A DNA stretch of 64,000 bases, taken from assembly GCA_039519185.1 (NCBI GenBank), contig CM076849.1:83933289-83997288 (forward strand), given 5' to 3'. Source of the DNA: Astragalus membranaceus. Lineage: Eukaryota > Streptophyta > Magnoliopsida > Fabales > Fabaceae. Positions 1-11,238 of this stretch are shown one piece after another. A program made the position numbers and the translations under genes. The notes below the pieces were generated by a model. It was not told the origin of the DNA. It did no database searches and worked only from the letters and a program-made list of their open reading frames with translations. Positions within the stretch are counted from its first letter, which is position 1, and each line of letters begins with the position of its first letter.

Positions 1-489
1 GGTGTCATTGAACACATATGGGAGTTGGATTACAATATGTTTTGTGAGCCTGTGTTCCAATGTAATTGGGTTGACAATAATAATGGTGTACAGATGGATG
101 ACTCGGGTTTCATGCGGGTGAATTTCAATAAGTTAGGATATAAAGATGAACCTTTTATTTTAGCCTCGCAAGCCCAACAGGTGTTTTATGTCACTGATCC
201 AGTTGATATCAATTGGTGCATTGTTTTATTGACAAACAAAAAATTATTGGTGAATAACATTGGTGATCAAGCGCACGAAGATGTTGACATTGAGGATGAC
301 CCTTTCTTTGGGACATCACTACCAATAATAGGGGAAAGTACTTCTAAAGATGATATTTTGTATGTTAGAACGGATCATAACGATGGGATTATGTTTCGTC
401 AAAAACAAAGTACCAAGAAGCGAAAAGCAAAATATCATACAAATAAACAAGTAGCTAGTAACATTAGATCGAGGAAAAGGAAAAGGTAA
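1..489 (+). CDS. CACTA TNP2-like transposase, C-terminal part (DUF4216)
   Basis: Frame 1 is open from the first base to a TAA at 487-489, so this is the 3' end of a longer gene. The sequence around VNFNKLGYKDEPFILASQA followed by QVFYVTDP is the signature of the DUF4216 domain at the C-terminus of plant CACTA TNP2 transposases. The protein ends in a lysine/arginine-rich tail (KKRKAK, RSRKRKR) that may act in DNA binding or nuclear import. The catalytic transposase domain would lie upstream, outside the window. The reading frame is clean here, so the element may be recent. The following gene starts about 170 bp downstream on the same strand. Confidence 0.8.
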   Translation, partial: GVIEHIWELDYNMFCEPVFQCNWVDNNNGVQMDDSGFMRVNFNKLGYKDEPFILASQAQQVFYVTDPVDINWCIVLLTNKKLLVNNIGDQAHEDVDIEDDPFFGTSLPIIGESTSKDDILYVRTDHNDGIMFRQKQSTKKRKAKYHTNKQVASNIRSRKRKR

Positions 490-494
490 TATAT

Positions 495-645
495 CATGCG
501 TGTTTCTTTTTTATTCATTTTTCATATTGTAAAAATTAACTTACTTGTCATCTGTGTTTCTTTTTTATTCATTTTTCATATTGTAAAAATTAACTTACTT
601 TATCACGCGTGTTTCTTTTTTATTCATTTTTCATATAACAATGAT
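495..645 (+). repeat. Tandem repeat, about 3 copies of a 54-bp AT-rich unit
   Basis: A unit beginning TGTTTCTTTTTTATTC and ending near AAAATTAACTTACTT occurs about three times (starts near 502, 557 and 611; the third is cut short). It lies between the end of the TNP2-like gene and the first exon of the protease-bearing gene and ends in a pyrimidine-rich splice-acceptor-like stretch (TTTTGTTGTAG to 660). It probably duplicated by slippage. Confidence 0.75.
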
Positions 646-660
646 TATATTTTGTTGTAG

Positions 661-3302
661 GTGAGATGACTTCCCATAGTGATGATAGTGCACATGACAG
701 TGGTCATGAGAGTCATGATAACGCACAAAAAAAGTTCAATCACCGTGGAATGACAGTTAAGAAAAATATCATCAATCGGGGGAACAAAGGGCTTCCTAAA
801 CTTTCAGTAAGATACTTACTAAATAACTAACTTTGTTACATACTTTTACCTGTTTATTATCTAATTTACCCAATTAATAATGCAGGTCAAATGGAATGCT
901 AAACACCAACCGATTGGTGAGAATGGTAGAGAGTTGCAAAGCTTCATTGGTGCGAGAGCAAGGCAGGATATACCAATAACAATCATAAGTTGGAATAATA
1001 AAAATGATGCCTCTTTAGAGAAATCTAAAGAGGAGCTATGGCACTTGATAGAGGTATGGGTCTTATTTTGACTATACAGTTATTTTATAATTAAATATGT
1101 AAGCATATTTATAATCATTTTGTTGAATGTAAGCAGAAATACTTTGATGTGGATGACTCTCGAAAAGACTATTGTCTTATGAAAGCTGAAAAGGCGCATA
1201 GAAGATTCAGATCAACTCTAACAAAGTGGGTGAAAGATAAAGAGGGGAACATCAGAAACCATCCTCCACCACGGTTTGATGGGATTATTCCATTAGAGGA
1301 TTGGAGTGCATTTATATCATCACGCGAAGATGAGGAATTCCAGGTTTGTACAATTACTTATCATACATATACCTATATTTGACAATTATAAAGTATTAAT
1401 GTAAAAATATGTGTCTTTATAGAGATTAAGCATTGAAAATCGCCAGAGAGCGGAAAGTCCTGAATACCCTTATAGAGCTGGTGTTAAGGGTTATCACGAG
1501 ATTGAAGAACAATTGGTAGGCACATTATCTTTTATTTTATCTTTCGTTTACTAAATTAATCTTTTGATTTATTTACTAATAAATGGTAAATTTTAATAGC
1601 TGCGGGAGACCGGAAAAGATCCTACTCAGGAATCTATTGACCGGCATGTTTTGTGGTTAGAAGCCCGACATAACAAAGATGGTGTCGTTGATGACCCAAA
1701 AACGAGAGAGGTGTTTCAAAGAATTGTAAGTATGATAAAATTATATTACTTATAATGTTTATTAAATTTGTTGTACTTATGTACTTATGAACTTAACAAA
1801 GATGAGTCATTACTTATGAACTTACTATTAATAATGTCTAATAATTTTTGTGAATCAGGAATCCATATCACAATCAGTATCACAAGGAGAGATTACTGAT
1901 TGTGATGGTCCGAATGACATCCTTGGTCGTGCATTGGCAACTGAAGAGTATTCAGGACGTCTACGGGGTTTGGGATTTGGGATTTCTCCAACCACTTTTT
2001 GGGGTTCAAAGAGGCAAAAAAAAGATATGGGAAAAGAAAGTAGACAAAGGCAGTTGGAGGCCATGGTATTGATGCTACACAAAGAACTTAATGAATTAAA
2101 AGAAAAAGTTTGTCCAAGGACTGATGATGTACCATCTCCTAACCCAAATAGCTTCAGGGATAGTTGCAATATTGCGTCCAATGAGGTAATTATCGTTGGT
2201 CTTTTAATTTGGTTATCATTTACATTAACTTATAGGTATTAATATTTGGTTATCATTTAATTTAGGGTAACAATAACAACTGTGAATTATATACATCAAA
2301 CCCGCTTACATTGGTCGCAAAGGGCTTTGTTTGTAACAATGAGGACTCCACCTTGCACAATCAACCCATTCCTCCAAATCACGCAAGAGTCAGAGTTGAA
2401 TTTGTTGTTGTGGATGAAGCATTATTGCCGGTACCAATTGACACTGATTGTGTGACTTTGGTCACTGTGAATGATGCACTTGGCACCCTTGTGGCATGGC
2501 CAACAAATCTTATCAATGTATGGAGCAATTAATATATTTGTTAATAATTCATTCGCTTATTGTCATATATTAATAACTAATTATATTTCTAATATAGGTA
2601 AAGAAAGCAAGATCTCGGATTTCTGGGCATGTTGACAAATCCCAACCCTCCCCTTCTATTGGTTGCAAGAAACATGTGTCTAGGCGAGAATCTAGCGGGA
2701 ATGAGATCCAATCCCAACACACCCCCCCTTCTATTGCTAGCAAGAAATCAGTGTCTCGACAAGTAGATAAAGGGAAACAGATTCAATTCCAACCCCCCCC
2801 CCTTCTAAGGAATTTATCGGCTATCTAAAGGTTCATGCCTCAACAATGATGGGTGGAGATTTGATAATTGCATCGCTTGATCCAGACATCTTGGGATATA
2901 GCAACCAAATCTGCCTTTCAAAGGTGGAACTGAAAGAGGTATATGATCACTTGTGGGCATCTGCAACTTCTATTACAATATACATCAGGTATTATTATTA
3001 TTATTATTATTATTATTTGTTAATTTATTTGTATACATCTTAACTATAGGTATTTGCACCATGAGATTATGATCCCTTTGGAACAAACACAAAGATTTAT
3101 ATTCTTGTGCCCCGCAAATACCTTTCTACGCAACGTATGCATTGAAAAAGGCATGTCAAAAGATGTTGTTAAAGCCGTGAAACAAGCGGTTAAAGCAAAT
3201 AATGAATCTGTAAAAGCCTATGTCAATAGACGCTTGGCTTTGGCACATGAAAGCAGCTGTGATAGCTTATTTTTGGCACCCATCAACTTAGGGTAACAAA
3301 TT

Positions 3303-3369
<67 letters not shown>

Positions 3370-4083
3370 ACGTGTTTTTGAAATATCTGTTATTTATTTG
3401 GTTATTCAATTTTTTTGTAGGATACATTGGGTATTGTTGGTAGTTGATCCCAAAAGAAATACAATTTTCTATTTGGATTCGTGTCATGGTCATTATAGCA
3501 ACCACGTCAAGTTGAAAGGAATGTTTGAAAGGTGTGTATTTAGATACATCGCATGTTTTATCATCTAAATTATGTATGTATTTCGATTAATTAATATAGT
3601 TATGTGTATGATGTTTCAGTTGTTTGATGACTTATTGGGGATCGACTGAGGTCAGGGCTAGAGTTGGGCATGTGAAAACAAAATGGATAGGAATAACGGT
3701 AAGTTTATAATCAACATTCTTATCCATGTAAATATTGCTCGCATTTTAATAATTAATTGTTATTTTGATTTCTAGTGTCCCAGGCAACCAAACAATGATG
3801 ATTGCGGGTATTACGTTATGAAGTTTATGAAGGACATAATCACTCACAATCAAATAGAAATTCCAGAATTTGTATGTATAGTTTGTTTTTTGACCACTTA
3901 ATTCCATATCTAGCACTTAATCACTTAATTCTAAGTTTATTTTATTTTATTTTATTTTTGTAGTATTTTCCTGAACACGAGGTTGGAGCTCCATTTTCTG
4001 GTGACCAACTTGATGAGGTCAAGGGAGAGTGGTGTCATCATGTTGCCAGATTGATTAATGAAAATCGAAATTCATGTAATTAG
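661..4083 (+). CDS. CACTA second gene: Tnp1-like region, DUF8039-like domain and C-terminal Ulp1/C48 cysteine protease
   Basis: Hand-modelled exons, all with GT-AG introns: 661-806 (ATG at 666), 886-1053, 1137-1343, 1423-1515, 1600-1725, 1859-2185, 2266-2517, 2598-2988, 3050-3292, 3421-3531, 3620-3698, 3776-3871, 3964-4083 (stop TAG). The first exons resemble plant Ptta/En/Spm transposase proteins (FISSREDEEFQ, SPTTFWGSKRQ). Exon 2266-2517 resembles DUF8039 (LLPVPIDTD, LGTLVAWP). The last exons form a Ulp1-like fold with His in IHWVLLVVD, Asp in FYLDSCHGH, Gln in CPRQPNNDD and Cys in DDCGYYVMKF, so the catalytic set is present. One defect: a run of about ten C near 2802 puts the eighth exon out of frame and gives an early stop. 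Such proteases are common transposon cargo; SUMO or ubiquitin-like cleavage is inferred from family only. Confidence 0.7.
2989..3020 (+). repeat. (ATT)n microsatellite in an intron
   Basis: TTA/ATT triplets run through the intron between exons 2598-2988 and 3050-3292, directly after the splice donor. Confidence 0.85.
3308..3370 (+). repeat. Compound (CT)n-(AT)n microsatellite in an intron
   Basis: About 20 CT dinucleotides pass directly into about ten AT dinucleotides inside the intron before exon 3421-3531 of the transposon protease gene. Confidence 0.95.
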
Positions 4084-4420
4084 TTTGGTTAGCTGGTTTT
4101 TGGTTTCTCATTGTATGTCATCATGTTTGTCACTTTGTTGTCTATGTTGGCATTTAGAATTTGGTTAATGATTTATGTATGTATATAATAGATGGGTATA
4201 TTGGTTGGTTGATTTGAAATTGGTTAGTTGATTTATGGAATTTAATTTGTAATTGGTTAGTTCATTTGAAATTTATTTGGTTGTTGAGTTGATATTGATC
4301 GTTATTGGTTGTTTCTGTTTCTGTTTCTGGTTTATGCAGATTATGATATTGGCAGTTGTTGGTTGATGCAAAATATTGGATATACGAGAAACAGAAAATA
4401 ATATTTAAAAAAAAACATAG

Positions 4421-4510
4421 AATCAGGGGCGCTTGCAGCTAAAAGCGCCCCTGTTGGTTTTGGCGCGTTTGAGAATCAGGGGCGCTTGCAGCTAAAAGCG
4501 CCCCTGTTGG
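4421..4510 (+). repeat. CACTA subterminal hairpin repeats (2 copies)
   Basis: Two 37-bp copies (4421-4457 and 4474-4510) each contain AGGGGCGC and GCGCCCCT separated by a short loop, so each can fold as a hairpin. Repeats of this GGGGCGC/GCGCCCC kind are typical of the subterminal regions of plant CACTA elements, where the second transposon protein binds. Confidence 0.75.
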
Positions 4511-4534
4511 TCTGACTACATGTGGTTTGTAGTC

Positions 4535-4971
4535 TTTATATGGCCCTTCATCATTTTTTAGTTGTTATCATTATTGAATTTTTGTTAGGCTATTGTAGTT
4601 TTTGTGTGCCTTTGTTGCTTATCTGTCTCATTACAGCCTTTTGTCTTGCCATATTTGTTTTCTTTTACGTGTTGTTGGGATTTCTTGATTCAGTTTCTAT
4701 GGATTTGTCCTTCCTACCTTTCTTAATTTCAAATTCTTTGATATGGGGTTCATTGCTTTTAATTAATTGTCTTTTTGGTGGAGTCATTTGGTCAGGATTC
4801 TATGCTATCTTTAATTTTGCTCCTTACTGTTCTTTGAAAGTCTTATGCCTATTCCTTGTATCCCCCCCTAAATCAAGATGAGATGGGCGGGTTCAGTCTA
4901 ATTTTCAAATGCTGTTGACTTCGACCTTTAGCGATTCCCCCCTGAACCTAGAAAAAAAAAACCTATGAAGC
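4535..4971. other. Non-coding flank, no gene recognised
   Basis: This stretch between the CACTA end and the Ty3/gypsy insertion contains a 119-codon open frame (4522-4881) made almost wholly of hydrophobic residues from T-rich DNA. It has no recognisable domain and I do not call it a gene. Confidence 0.5.
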
Positions 4972-4976
4972 CTTTC

Positions 4977-7281
4977 TGTAACACCCCGATATTTCTATCT
5001 ACTAAAAATACTCAAGTGTACATTAGTAATACATCAGAGATATATTTCCTGCTTAGACACTGAATATCACTATAAATTTTTCGCTGAATATAACCCAAAC
5101 AGTCTTATTTACAACAAGACAATATGGTTCTCAGACCATATACCATCAGCAATTATAGTATTCAGTATCATACAAGAATGCGGAAGAAAGATATACCTTA
5201 AATACATAATGTCTTAGTATACAGACAACAAAAGGGAAATAAGCTTAAACATAAAGCTAGGCTATCAGCAACCAGTCCGAGCTCAACCTACTCGTGCCTC
5301 TTGGATTTCCGCTGTCCCTGTGTCTCTGTAAAACAACAACATTTAAACAGTGAGATACAATCTCAGTGAGTTCTACCGAAACCCCTACTAACACTCTCGG
5401 TTCAGTTATTATTTCTTTTATAACTTAACGCGACACCGACTGCAAAACATTGCTACTCTCGGTATGTCGTAAAATAACAAAGTACGGCACCGACTGCGGA
5501 ACATCGCTAACCCCGGTGTATCGTACAACAAACAAAGTACGGCACCGACTGCAGAACATTGCTAACCCCGGTGTATCGTACAATAATCTTGAACATAACA
5601 CCGACTGCGGAACATCGCTAACCCCGGTGAACCCCCTACCAATAGTACATTCTCCCATTGGCATGGAGCCTAGGGAAGGGGATCATGACTGCCCCGCCTA
5701 GTATGTTATACATGGGTCGTCACCCAACTCGATATACTATATACGTATATCTACAATACTATGAACCCACGGTCCATCAAATCAGACAATCAATGAAACA
5801 CTTTAATCGACATTTTATAAAATCCAAGTTCACACTCGCACTCTAGTTGACCACTTTTCGACACAATTTTAAATTCGAAAGTATTTTATAGAATACTTTT
5901 GAAACATACCCAAAAATCATGGCATTATAAGCCTAATATCATCATAGGAGGGTTAGGAAAGGATTAGAAGAGGATTGGAATCGTTCGGGATCGTTTCGGG
6001 CAATTTTGGAAAATTTGGACAGAACACAGCGCACGGTTCGTGCGCCCATACACACGGTTCGTGCGCCCATACACACGGGTCGTGCGCCCTGTAATGCCTT
6101 TTCGAGAACAAACAGAATAACACGCACGATCCGTGCGTCTGGGACGCACGACTCGTGCGCTTTTGACAGCATTGCATTTTATCCCGTTTTCGCATTTTTC
6201 GTAGTTCCGACCAATTCCGATACCTGTTCCAGTCCAGTCCCAACATAAAAACAGTCCAAAACATATTCAAACAATAATAATCATCAATCAATCAATCCAA
6301 AAACCAATTGGACATAAAACGCGATTTTCGTACAAAATACGTTTTCGATAACGAACCAAAACAGAAACACATTTCACAAATTAAGTTTATTAATTCAGAA
6401 GCCTAAACGTGAGTAAAACTCACCCTTGAAGCGTGAACCACGAGCGGGCCGAATCCACCGAGTAACCACACGAACATTCCCCGCATAAACTTTCCGTTCC
6501 GACGACGCTCAAATCCGCTTTCAAAGCTTTCCACTCGATCGCGAAACCTCCTTTGACCGAAATACCAAATTCCCCGAAATCCTTCATGAACACTATTCAT
6601 CATCTTCTTCAACCTCAAGCCACTATTCACAAAACCCCAATTTGCACCCTAACCCCTTGATTCTTCACAAACTCCAAATCGGACTTCAATATTTGCGCAA
6701 CCCACCTTGAGCTCGCTCCCAAACACCATCCAAAGCTTTCCTTTGAGCTTGAACAACAAAAACCTCTAATTCCTCTTAAATTCGAAAATGGTGGATTTGA
6801 GGAGAGTGAGTTGATGATGAAGATTTTGGTACCAAAACGAAGAGGAAGTAACGCTGAACATTTTTCGTGTTGGAAGGAAGTCGTTTCGGTGAGCCTAAAC
6901 CCTTCCTTTTTCCTCTTCTTCCTCCTCACCCATTCTTTCTTCTTTCTCTTTTCTCTCCTTTTCTCTCTTCTGTTTCTCGTATCCCTTTCTTCTTTCTTTC
7001 TTTCTTTTTAATTAATTCTTTCACTCTTATACACACACCCACGTATACATATATATATATATATTTATTTAATATATACGTGGTAACGTGGTCCAATTAC
7101 CATATTGATCTAAATATCTTATTTCGATTCCAAAACTTCCTTGACCCGTATTATCCGGTTAACGATCCGATGACCACCAATAAATAATTTTAGCACTCAA
7201 TAAATTTACCAGTTAAGTACTAAATTAATTTAATTGGGTTAACACCCAAATAATTCTACTAATTATTTTGCGGATGTTACA
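4977..7281 (-). repeat. 3' LTR (left copy) of the Ty3/gypsy element
   Basis: The 2305-bp repeat matches the right copy nearly base for base. It differs by scattered substitutions, a shorter TA run in the right copy, and one extra copy here of a 21-bp unit near 6035-6075. It bears inverted termini TGTAAC/GTTACA. Internal tandem repeats occur at 5430-5640. Confidence 0.9.
5430..5640 (-). repeat. Tandem repeats inside the LTR (about 4 units)
   Basis: Units of about 50-60 bp share ACACCGACTGCGGAACAT followed by CGCTAACCCCGGTG. They recur four times here and again in the other LTR at about 11692-11892, so they predate the insertion. Confidence 0.8.
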
Positions 7282-7289
7282 TTCTCCCC
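7282..7289 (-). promoter_or_regulatory. Polypurine tract next to the 3' LTR
   Basis: On the minus strand GGGGAGAA lies directly before the LTR start TGTAACATCC. This is the expected position for second-strand priming and agrees with the element running on the minus strand. Confidence 0.7.
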
Positions 7290-8560
7290 AACTTGAAAGA
7301 ATTTTGTCCTCAAAATTTCGTTAAGTCTTGCGATTGACTATCCGAGAACAGACATTCTCAGAAAGATCTTAAGTTGCTGGAACACAATCCTTAGTTAACG
7401 AAATAAGAGTAGAAAATCTTTCCAAGTTGGCCCGTCAATCTTTAAGTATGTTCGACTACTACCCTAGAACGCTTCTAAGATTACAGTTCGAACTCTCTTG
7501 TTACGAATCAACACGAGAAACTCCTCTTTCGCCTACATAGGCTCAGCACCGCGTTCGAAAACACTTCCGAAGCTTCATCCCTCACTTGCTCCCCAACTTT
7601 GATTAATCTAAATCAAAGGGTCTAATATAAGACACTTGATAGAAATACAGGTTGAAAATGAGATCCACGAACTGGTACTCCTCGGTAGAGGTAAAAACAA
7701 ACACGATTTCCTCGAAGGGTGTAAACATGTTCTCAACAAATCTTCTAACATCCATAACAGTTCTCGTACACATTGACAAATGTGACGAAAAAGTCATCTG
7801 TGAGACTTCTTAACTCTCCCCCAAGATTTCGAGATAAAAACTTTTCAAAAGATGGAATGAGGGTTTTACTAAAAGCTTTGACCATAATGTAGAAATAAAC
7901 CGTGGGGACAACAAATAAATTTGAACGTAATGAAAATCACCTCTGTTGTTCTCAAAACAACTATCGAACAGAACTCAGAGCTCTTTTTCCTCTATTGCAA
8001 CTTCATCACGAGGTTTTTACCAACGACGCACCCGATTCCTTTCCAAATTAGTCCATAGCGTTGAGAACTTCTCATTAACCTAAGAAATCCTCCTAGGATT
8101 TTCTTCCTCAATAAGATTTTATTAACCTCTTGATTCGTTCCCAAAACTAACTTTAGCATGCGGGTTTTCACAAAAATGATTTTTTTTTTTTCAAAACTAC
8201 CATACCGCACGCCAAACTTCACTTTGGAAATTCCAGCCCCTTGCAGCAGATCCATCAATTAATCCTCTGGTGCTTATTCGCAATGTGAAAAACAGTCAAC
8301 AGTTACCTTACTTCCAAATTCGTATTCACGTTTGACCTGTCAAACGGCATCTCATAATACAATCTCATTGTTAACCTTCACAAGAAGAGATTAACAAACT
8401 AATACCTTGCCACTAATACATCTGCTTCATATCCCTATACACCTACAGAATATACACTTCGGTGTGCTTCCTTTAACACTTGCCTTCAATTGTTCTCATC
8501 ATCGAGCGCACAGATTCTACCGTTGAAACAACTGACTCCATCACTATTCATGGTAAAAAT
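7290..8560 (-). pseudogene. Degraded 3' part of the Ty3/gypsy internal region
   Basis: Just inside the polypurine tract the minus strand reads NFEDKILSSWGECN, close to the usual pol C-terminal end (NFEDEIL...GGECN) of plant gypsy elements. Between there and about 8560 no integrase motif survives: I see no HHCC or DD35E pattern, only short broken frames. The region is best described as decayed pol and untranslated sequence. Confidence 0.5.
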
Positions 8561-9200
8561 CTGGAAATACCCTTTGTGATTGTAGCTTCTCATCAACTTC
8601 CTGTGCTAAGCGTATAGAATCCCTTAGGGAACCAGAGGTCCTCATATGGCTCAACACTAATCGGTTCCTTCTTGATCTTGAATTCAGATTTAAGTCGCTA
8701 AAAGACCCTGATAATTCCATCTCATGCATCATAAACTCGGCCATGTGGATGGATTTCCTACTTAGTGCATCAGTTACAAAACTGGCCTCTCTTGAATGCT
8801 ACATCAACACGAATTTATAATCCTCCAGAAACTCAACACACTTCTCTGCCTGCTATTCAGTTCTTTCTGATCAAACAGATACCTTAAACTCTTGTGACCA
8901 CTAAAGACTCCGAAACGAGACCCAAACAGGTAATGTCTTCAAACCTTCTGTGTATACACAATAGGTATTAACTCCGATTCAGGAGTTGGATAATTTTCCT
9001 TATGAGCCTTCAATTTCCTGAATGCATAAGCTACCTCTTGTTGATTCTACACAAGAACACCTTCTAAACCCTTCCCAGAAACATCGCTGTAAATTTGTAA
9101 TCTCAAAGACGGATCTGGAAGAATCAGGATTGGAGCAGAAGTCAACCAAACCTTCAATTCTTGAAAACATTCTTCACAATCAGCACCCTGCGTAAACGGT
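8560..9200 (-). pseudogene. Ty3/gypsy RNase H domain, broken
   Basis: Reading 9200 to 8560 on the minus strand, pieces in several frames give PLTRLTRKGQPF, then FQELKVWLTSAPILILPDP, IYSDVSGKGLEGVLV, stop, then RHYLFGSRFGVFSGHKSLRY, KELN, and RKSIHMAEFMMHEMEL. These match the RNase H region and its downstream linker in plant Ty3/gypsy polyproteins. In-frame stops and at least two frameshifts make it non-functional. Confidence 0.8.
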
Positions 9201-9213
9201 TGACCCTTACGAG

Positions 9214-9890
9214 TTAACCGAGTAAGTGGAAAACTAACTGTGAGAACCCTTGAACAAATATCTTATAGTAACCGGCTAGACTTAGAAAACTTCTGATTTC
9301 AGTGACTGACGTTGGTCGTTCCCCATCTAACACCGCTTCCACCTTACTTGGATCCACCGCAACTCCCGATTGGGAGATCACGCGTCCCAAAAACTTCACT
9401 TCCGGCATCCAGAAGTCACTCTTCGACGACTTGCCATACAATTTCTTCTCTCGGAGTACGTTCAGAATAACGCGGATATGTTGGGCATGCTCCCCAATAG
9501 TCTTAGAGTACACCTAGATATCATCAATGAAAACTACAACAAACAGATCCAGGTAAGGGTGGAAAACCCTGTTCATGTAATCCATAAATACCGCTGGAGC
9601 ATTAGTCAAACCGAAGGCCGTCACTACGAACTCGTAATGTCCATATCAAGTACGGAAAGCTGTCTTCGGAATATCTAAGGCTCTAACTTTTAATTAATGA
9701 TAACTGACCTCAGATCGATTTTTGAAAACACCACGGCACCTCGAAGTTGATCCAGCAATTCGTGTGTCCTTGGCAAAGGATATTTGTTCTTGATCGTCAC
9801 TTTGTTGAGTAGTCGGCAATCAATGCACAATCTCACACCACTGTCTTTCTTCTTGGCTAACCACACCAGAGCACTCCATTGGGATTTCAA
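9214..9890 (-). pseudogene. Ty3/gypsy reverse transcriptase, broken
   Basis: Frame 9690-9890 gives the front of the RT domain (QWSALVWLAKKKDSGVRLCI then DCRLLNKVTIKNKYPLPR, with ELLDQLRGAVVFSKIDLRS). Frame 9214-9513 gives the thumb/connection part (EHAQHIRVILNVLREKKLYG, KFLGRVISQSGVAVDP, VTEIRSFLSLAGYY). The catalytic YxDD region between them has lost continuity: DIVF...YVVFVDD-type residues are not readable in one frame. Order and orientation agree with the protease and gag to the right. Confidence 0.85.
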
Positions 9891-10268
9891 TTCCTTTAAT
9901 TCTAAGGAAACATTCGATAAGGAGCAATAGATATCGATCCTGTACTGGAATCAATTCTATAGAAAACTCTACCTCTCGCTCTGGATGTACGGAAGAAACT
10001 TCATCGTGAAAACATCCAGAAAGTCATTCACAACCTGAATGTTCACCAAATCTAAACTAGTTTCAGTGGATGCAGACAACATAATAATACAGGCTTCCGC
10101 AATTTTGGGATAATGACTGGTTTGCTGAGGTGAAAAAGATAACTGCGTCAGAAATTGGTCTTTGGCAATTCAATCGATTCAAAAGCGAAGCTGATAGTTA
10201 CTTAACACAGTCGATTGTAATATGATTTGCTGTCATCCAATTCGTACCTAAGACGATGTCCATACTTC

Positions 10269-10800
10269 TCATAAGCAAACAATAAATTCTTCTACGGAAT
10301 TTCTGTCTCCCATAACACGTAGACAATTCTGACACAAAGATTGGGTCTGGACACGACCCTTAGCAGTATTTAAAATGGTCATCGGCTCGGATAGCTCGGA
10401 TAACGCTAGTCCCAACCGATCTACACATGCTCGTTCTATAAAACAATGGGTTGCACCCGAATCATATAATATACTGACGGAGTTATTGAAAACTGATTCC
10501 ATACTCCTCAGTAACTTGTCAGCAGTTGTAACTGTCTGAGCATCCAAAGTGTTGACGCATCCTTGCCTTGGAGCTGCTTGTACTCCTTGGAACTTTTCCT
10601 TGCAGGGCACTTTTACCATAGTGACCCCCTTCATTACAATAATCGCACCAATTAGATCTTCGCTTGCAATCACCACTGTGAGGCTTTCCACAGTTAGAAC
10701 ATCTTCTGACCTTTGAAGAATCAAAGAATTGCATCTGCTTTTCCTTGGACGAAATTATCTTAGGACTTTGCATTCGGAGTTGATAATTCAACTACCTCCT
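10269..10800 (-). pseudogene. Ty3/gypsy gag CCHC zinc knuckle and aspartic protease, broken
   Basis: Overlapping minus-strand frames give a zinc knuckle (CSNCGKPHSGDC, then CDYCNEGGHYGKSAL, the second lacking its last Cys) and a retropepsin with the active-site motif LYDSGATHCFI followed by CVDRLGLAL. The two lie in different frames, so there is a frameshift between gag and protease. Only about 440 bp separate this from the primer site, so most of gag has been deleted. Confidence 0.8.
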
Positions 10801-11224
10801 TTCCTTTCCCATACTTCCTATGAGATCATCCTCGGCGACATAGGCTGATTGTACCAAGGCAACATAATTGGTAATAGTATAAGAACTGAGACCCCAAGTC
10901 ATAAAAGCACTAAGGCCCCTCTTATACTTCTGCATTCTCCATTCGTCATCCGGAGCTTACTTTACCACTTGGTAAAACTGAGACAACTTCTCAACTTAGC
11001 GGTGTGTTCTTCCACCGTTATGTCACCTTTCCTGAGGATGCACCGGTTGGAGATTCTGGTTTTGGTCGAGGACTGCGTCTTGATCATCCTGTCATAATTC
11101 CGCTTATGATGCACTAAGTATTAAGTTGATCAGGCTCAATGTCTCTTAGCATCACAAGTGTAATTACAAAAAGGATTAACAAGGAATCAACTCAACCCTA
11201 AACTAAGTCCGACTAGGTCGTACT

Positions 11225-11236
11225 GCTCTGATACCA
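11225..11236 (-). promoter_or_regulatory. Primer binding site, initiator tRNA-Met type
   Basis: The minus strand reads TGGTATCAGAGC two bases inside the 5' LTR end, the standard primer site complementary to the 3' end of plant initiator tRNA-Met. It fixes which LTR is 5' and the direction of the element. Confidence 0.9.
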
Positions 11237-11238
11237 AC

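Larger units (their letters stand above)
1..4534 (+). mobile_element. CACTA (En/Spm) DNA transposon, 3' half
   Basis: The element enters from the left edge. It holds the C-terminal part of a TNP2-type transposase, then a spliced second gene with a Ulp1 protease end, then a subterminal region with two copies of a GC-rich hairpin repeat (4421-4510). The right end is placed at about 4530-4534, where the sequence reads TTTGTAGTC; a canonical CACTA right end would read TAGTG, so the last base looks mutated or the end is slightly elsewhere. The 5' end is outside the window, so terminal repeats and the 3-bp target duplication cannot be tested. Confidence 0.75.

Noticed and set aside
4522..4881. Plus-strand frame of 119 hydrophobic codons
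   Set aside because: The composition follows T-rich DNA, with no domain, no clear promoter, and a position between two transposons.
5942..7187. Many open frames in the Ty3 LTR (and again at 12204-13422)
   Set aside because: They lie in LTR sequence present in two copies, low-complexity, with no protein family match.
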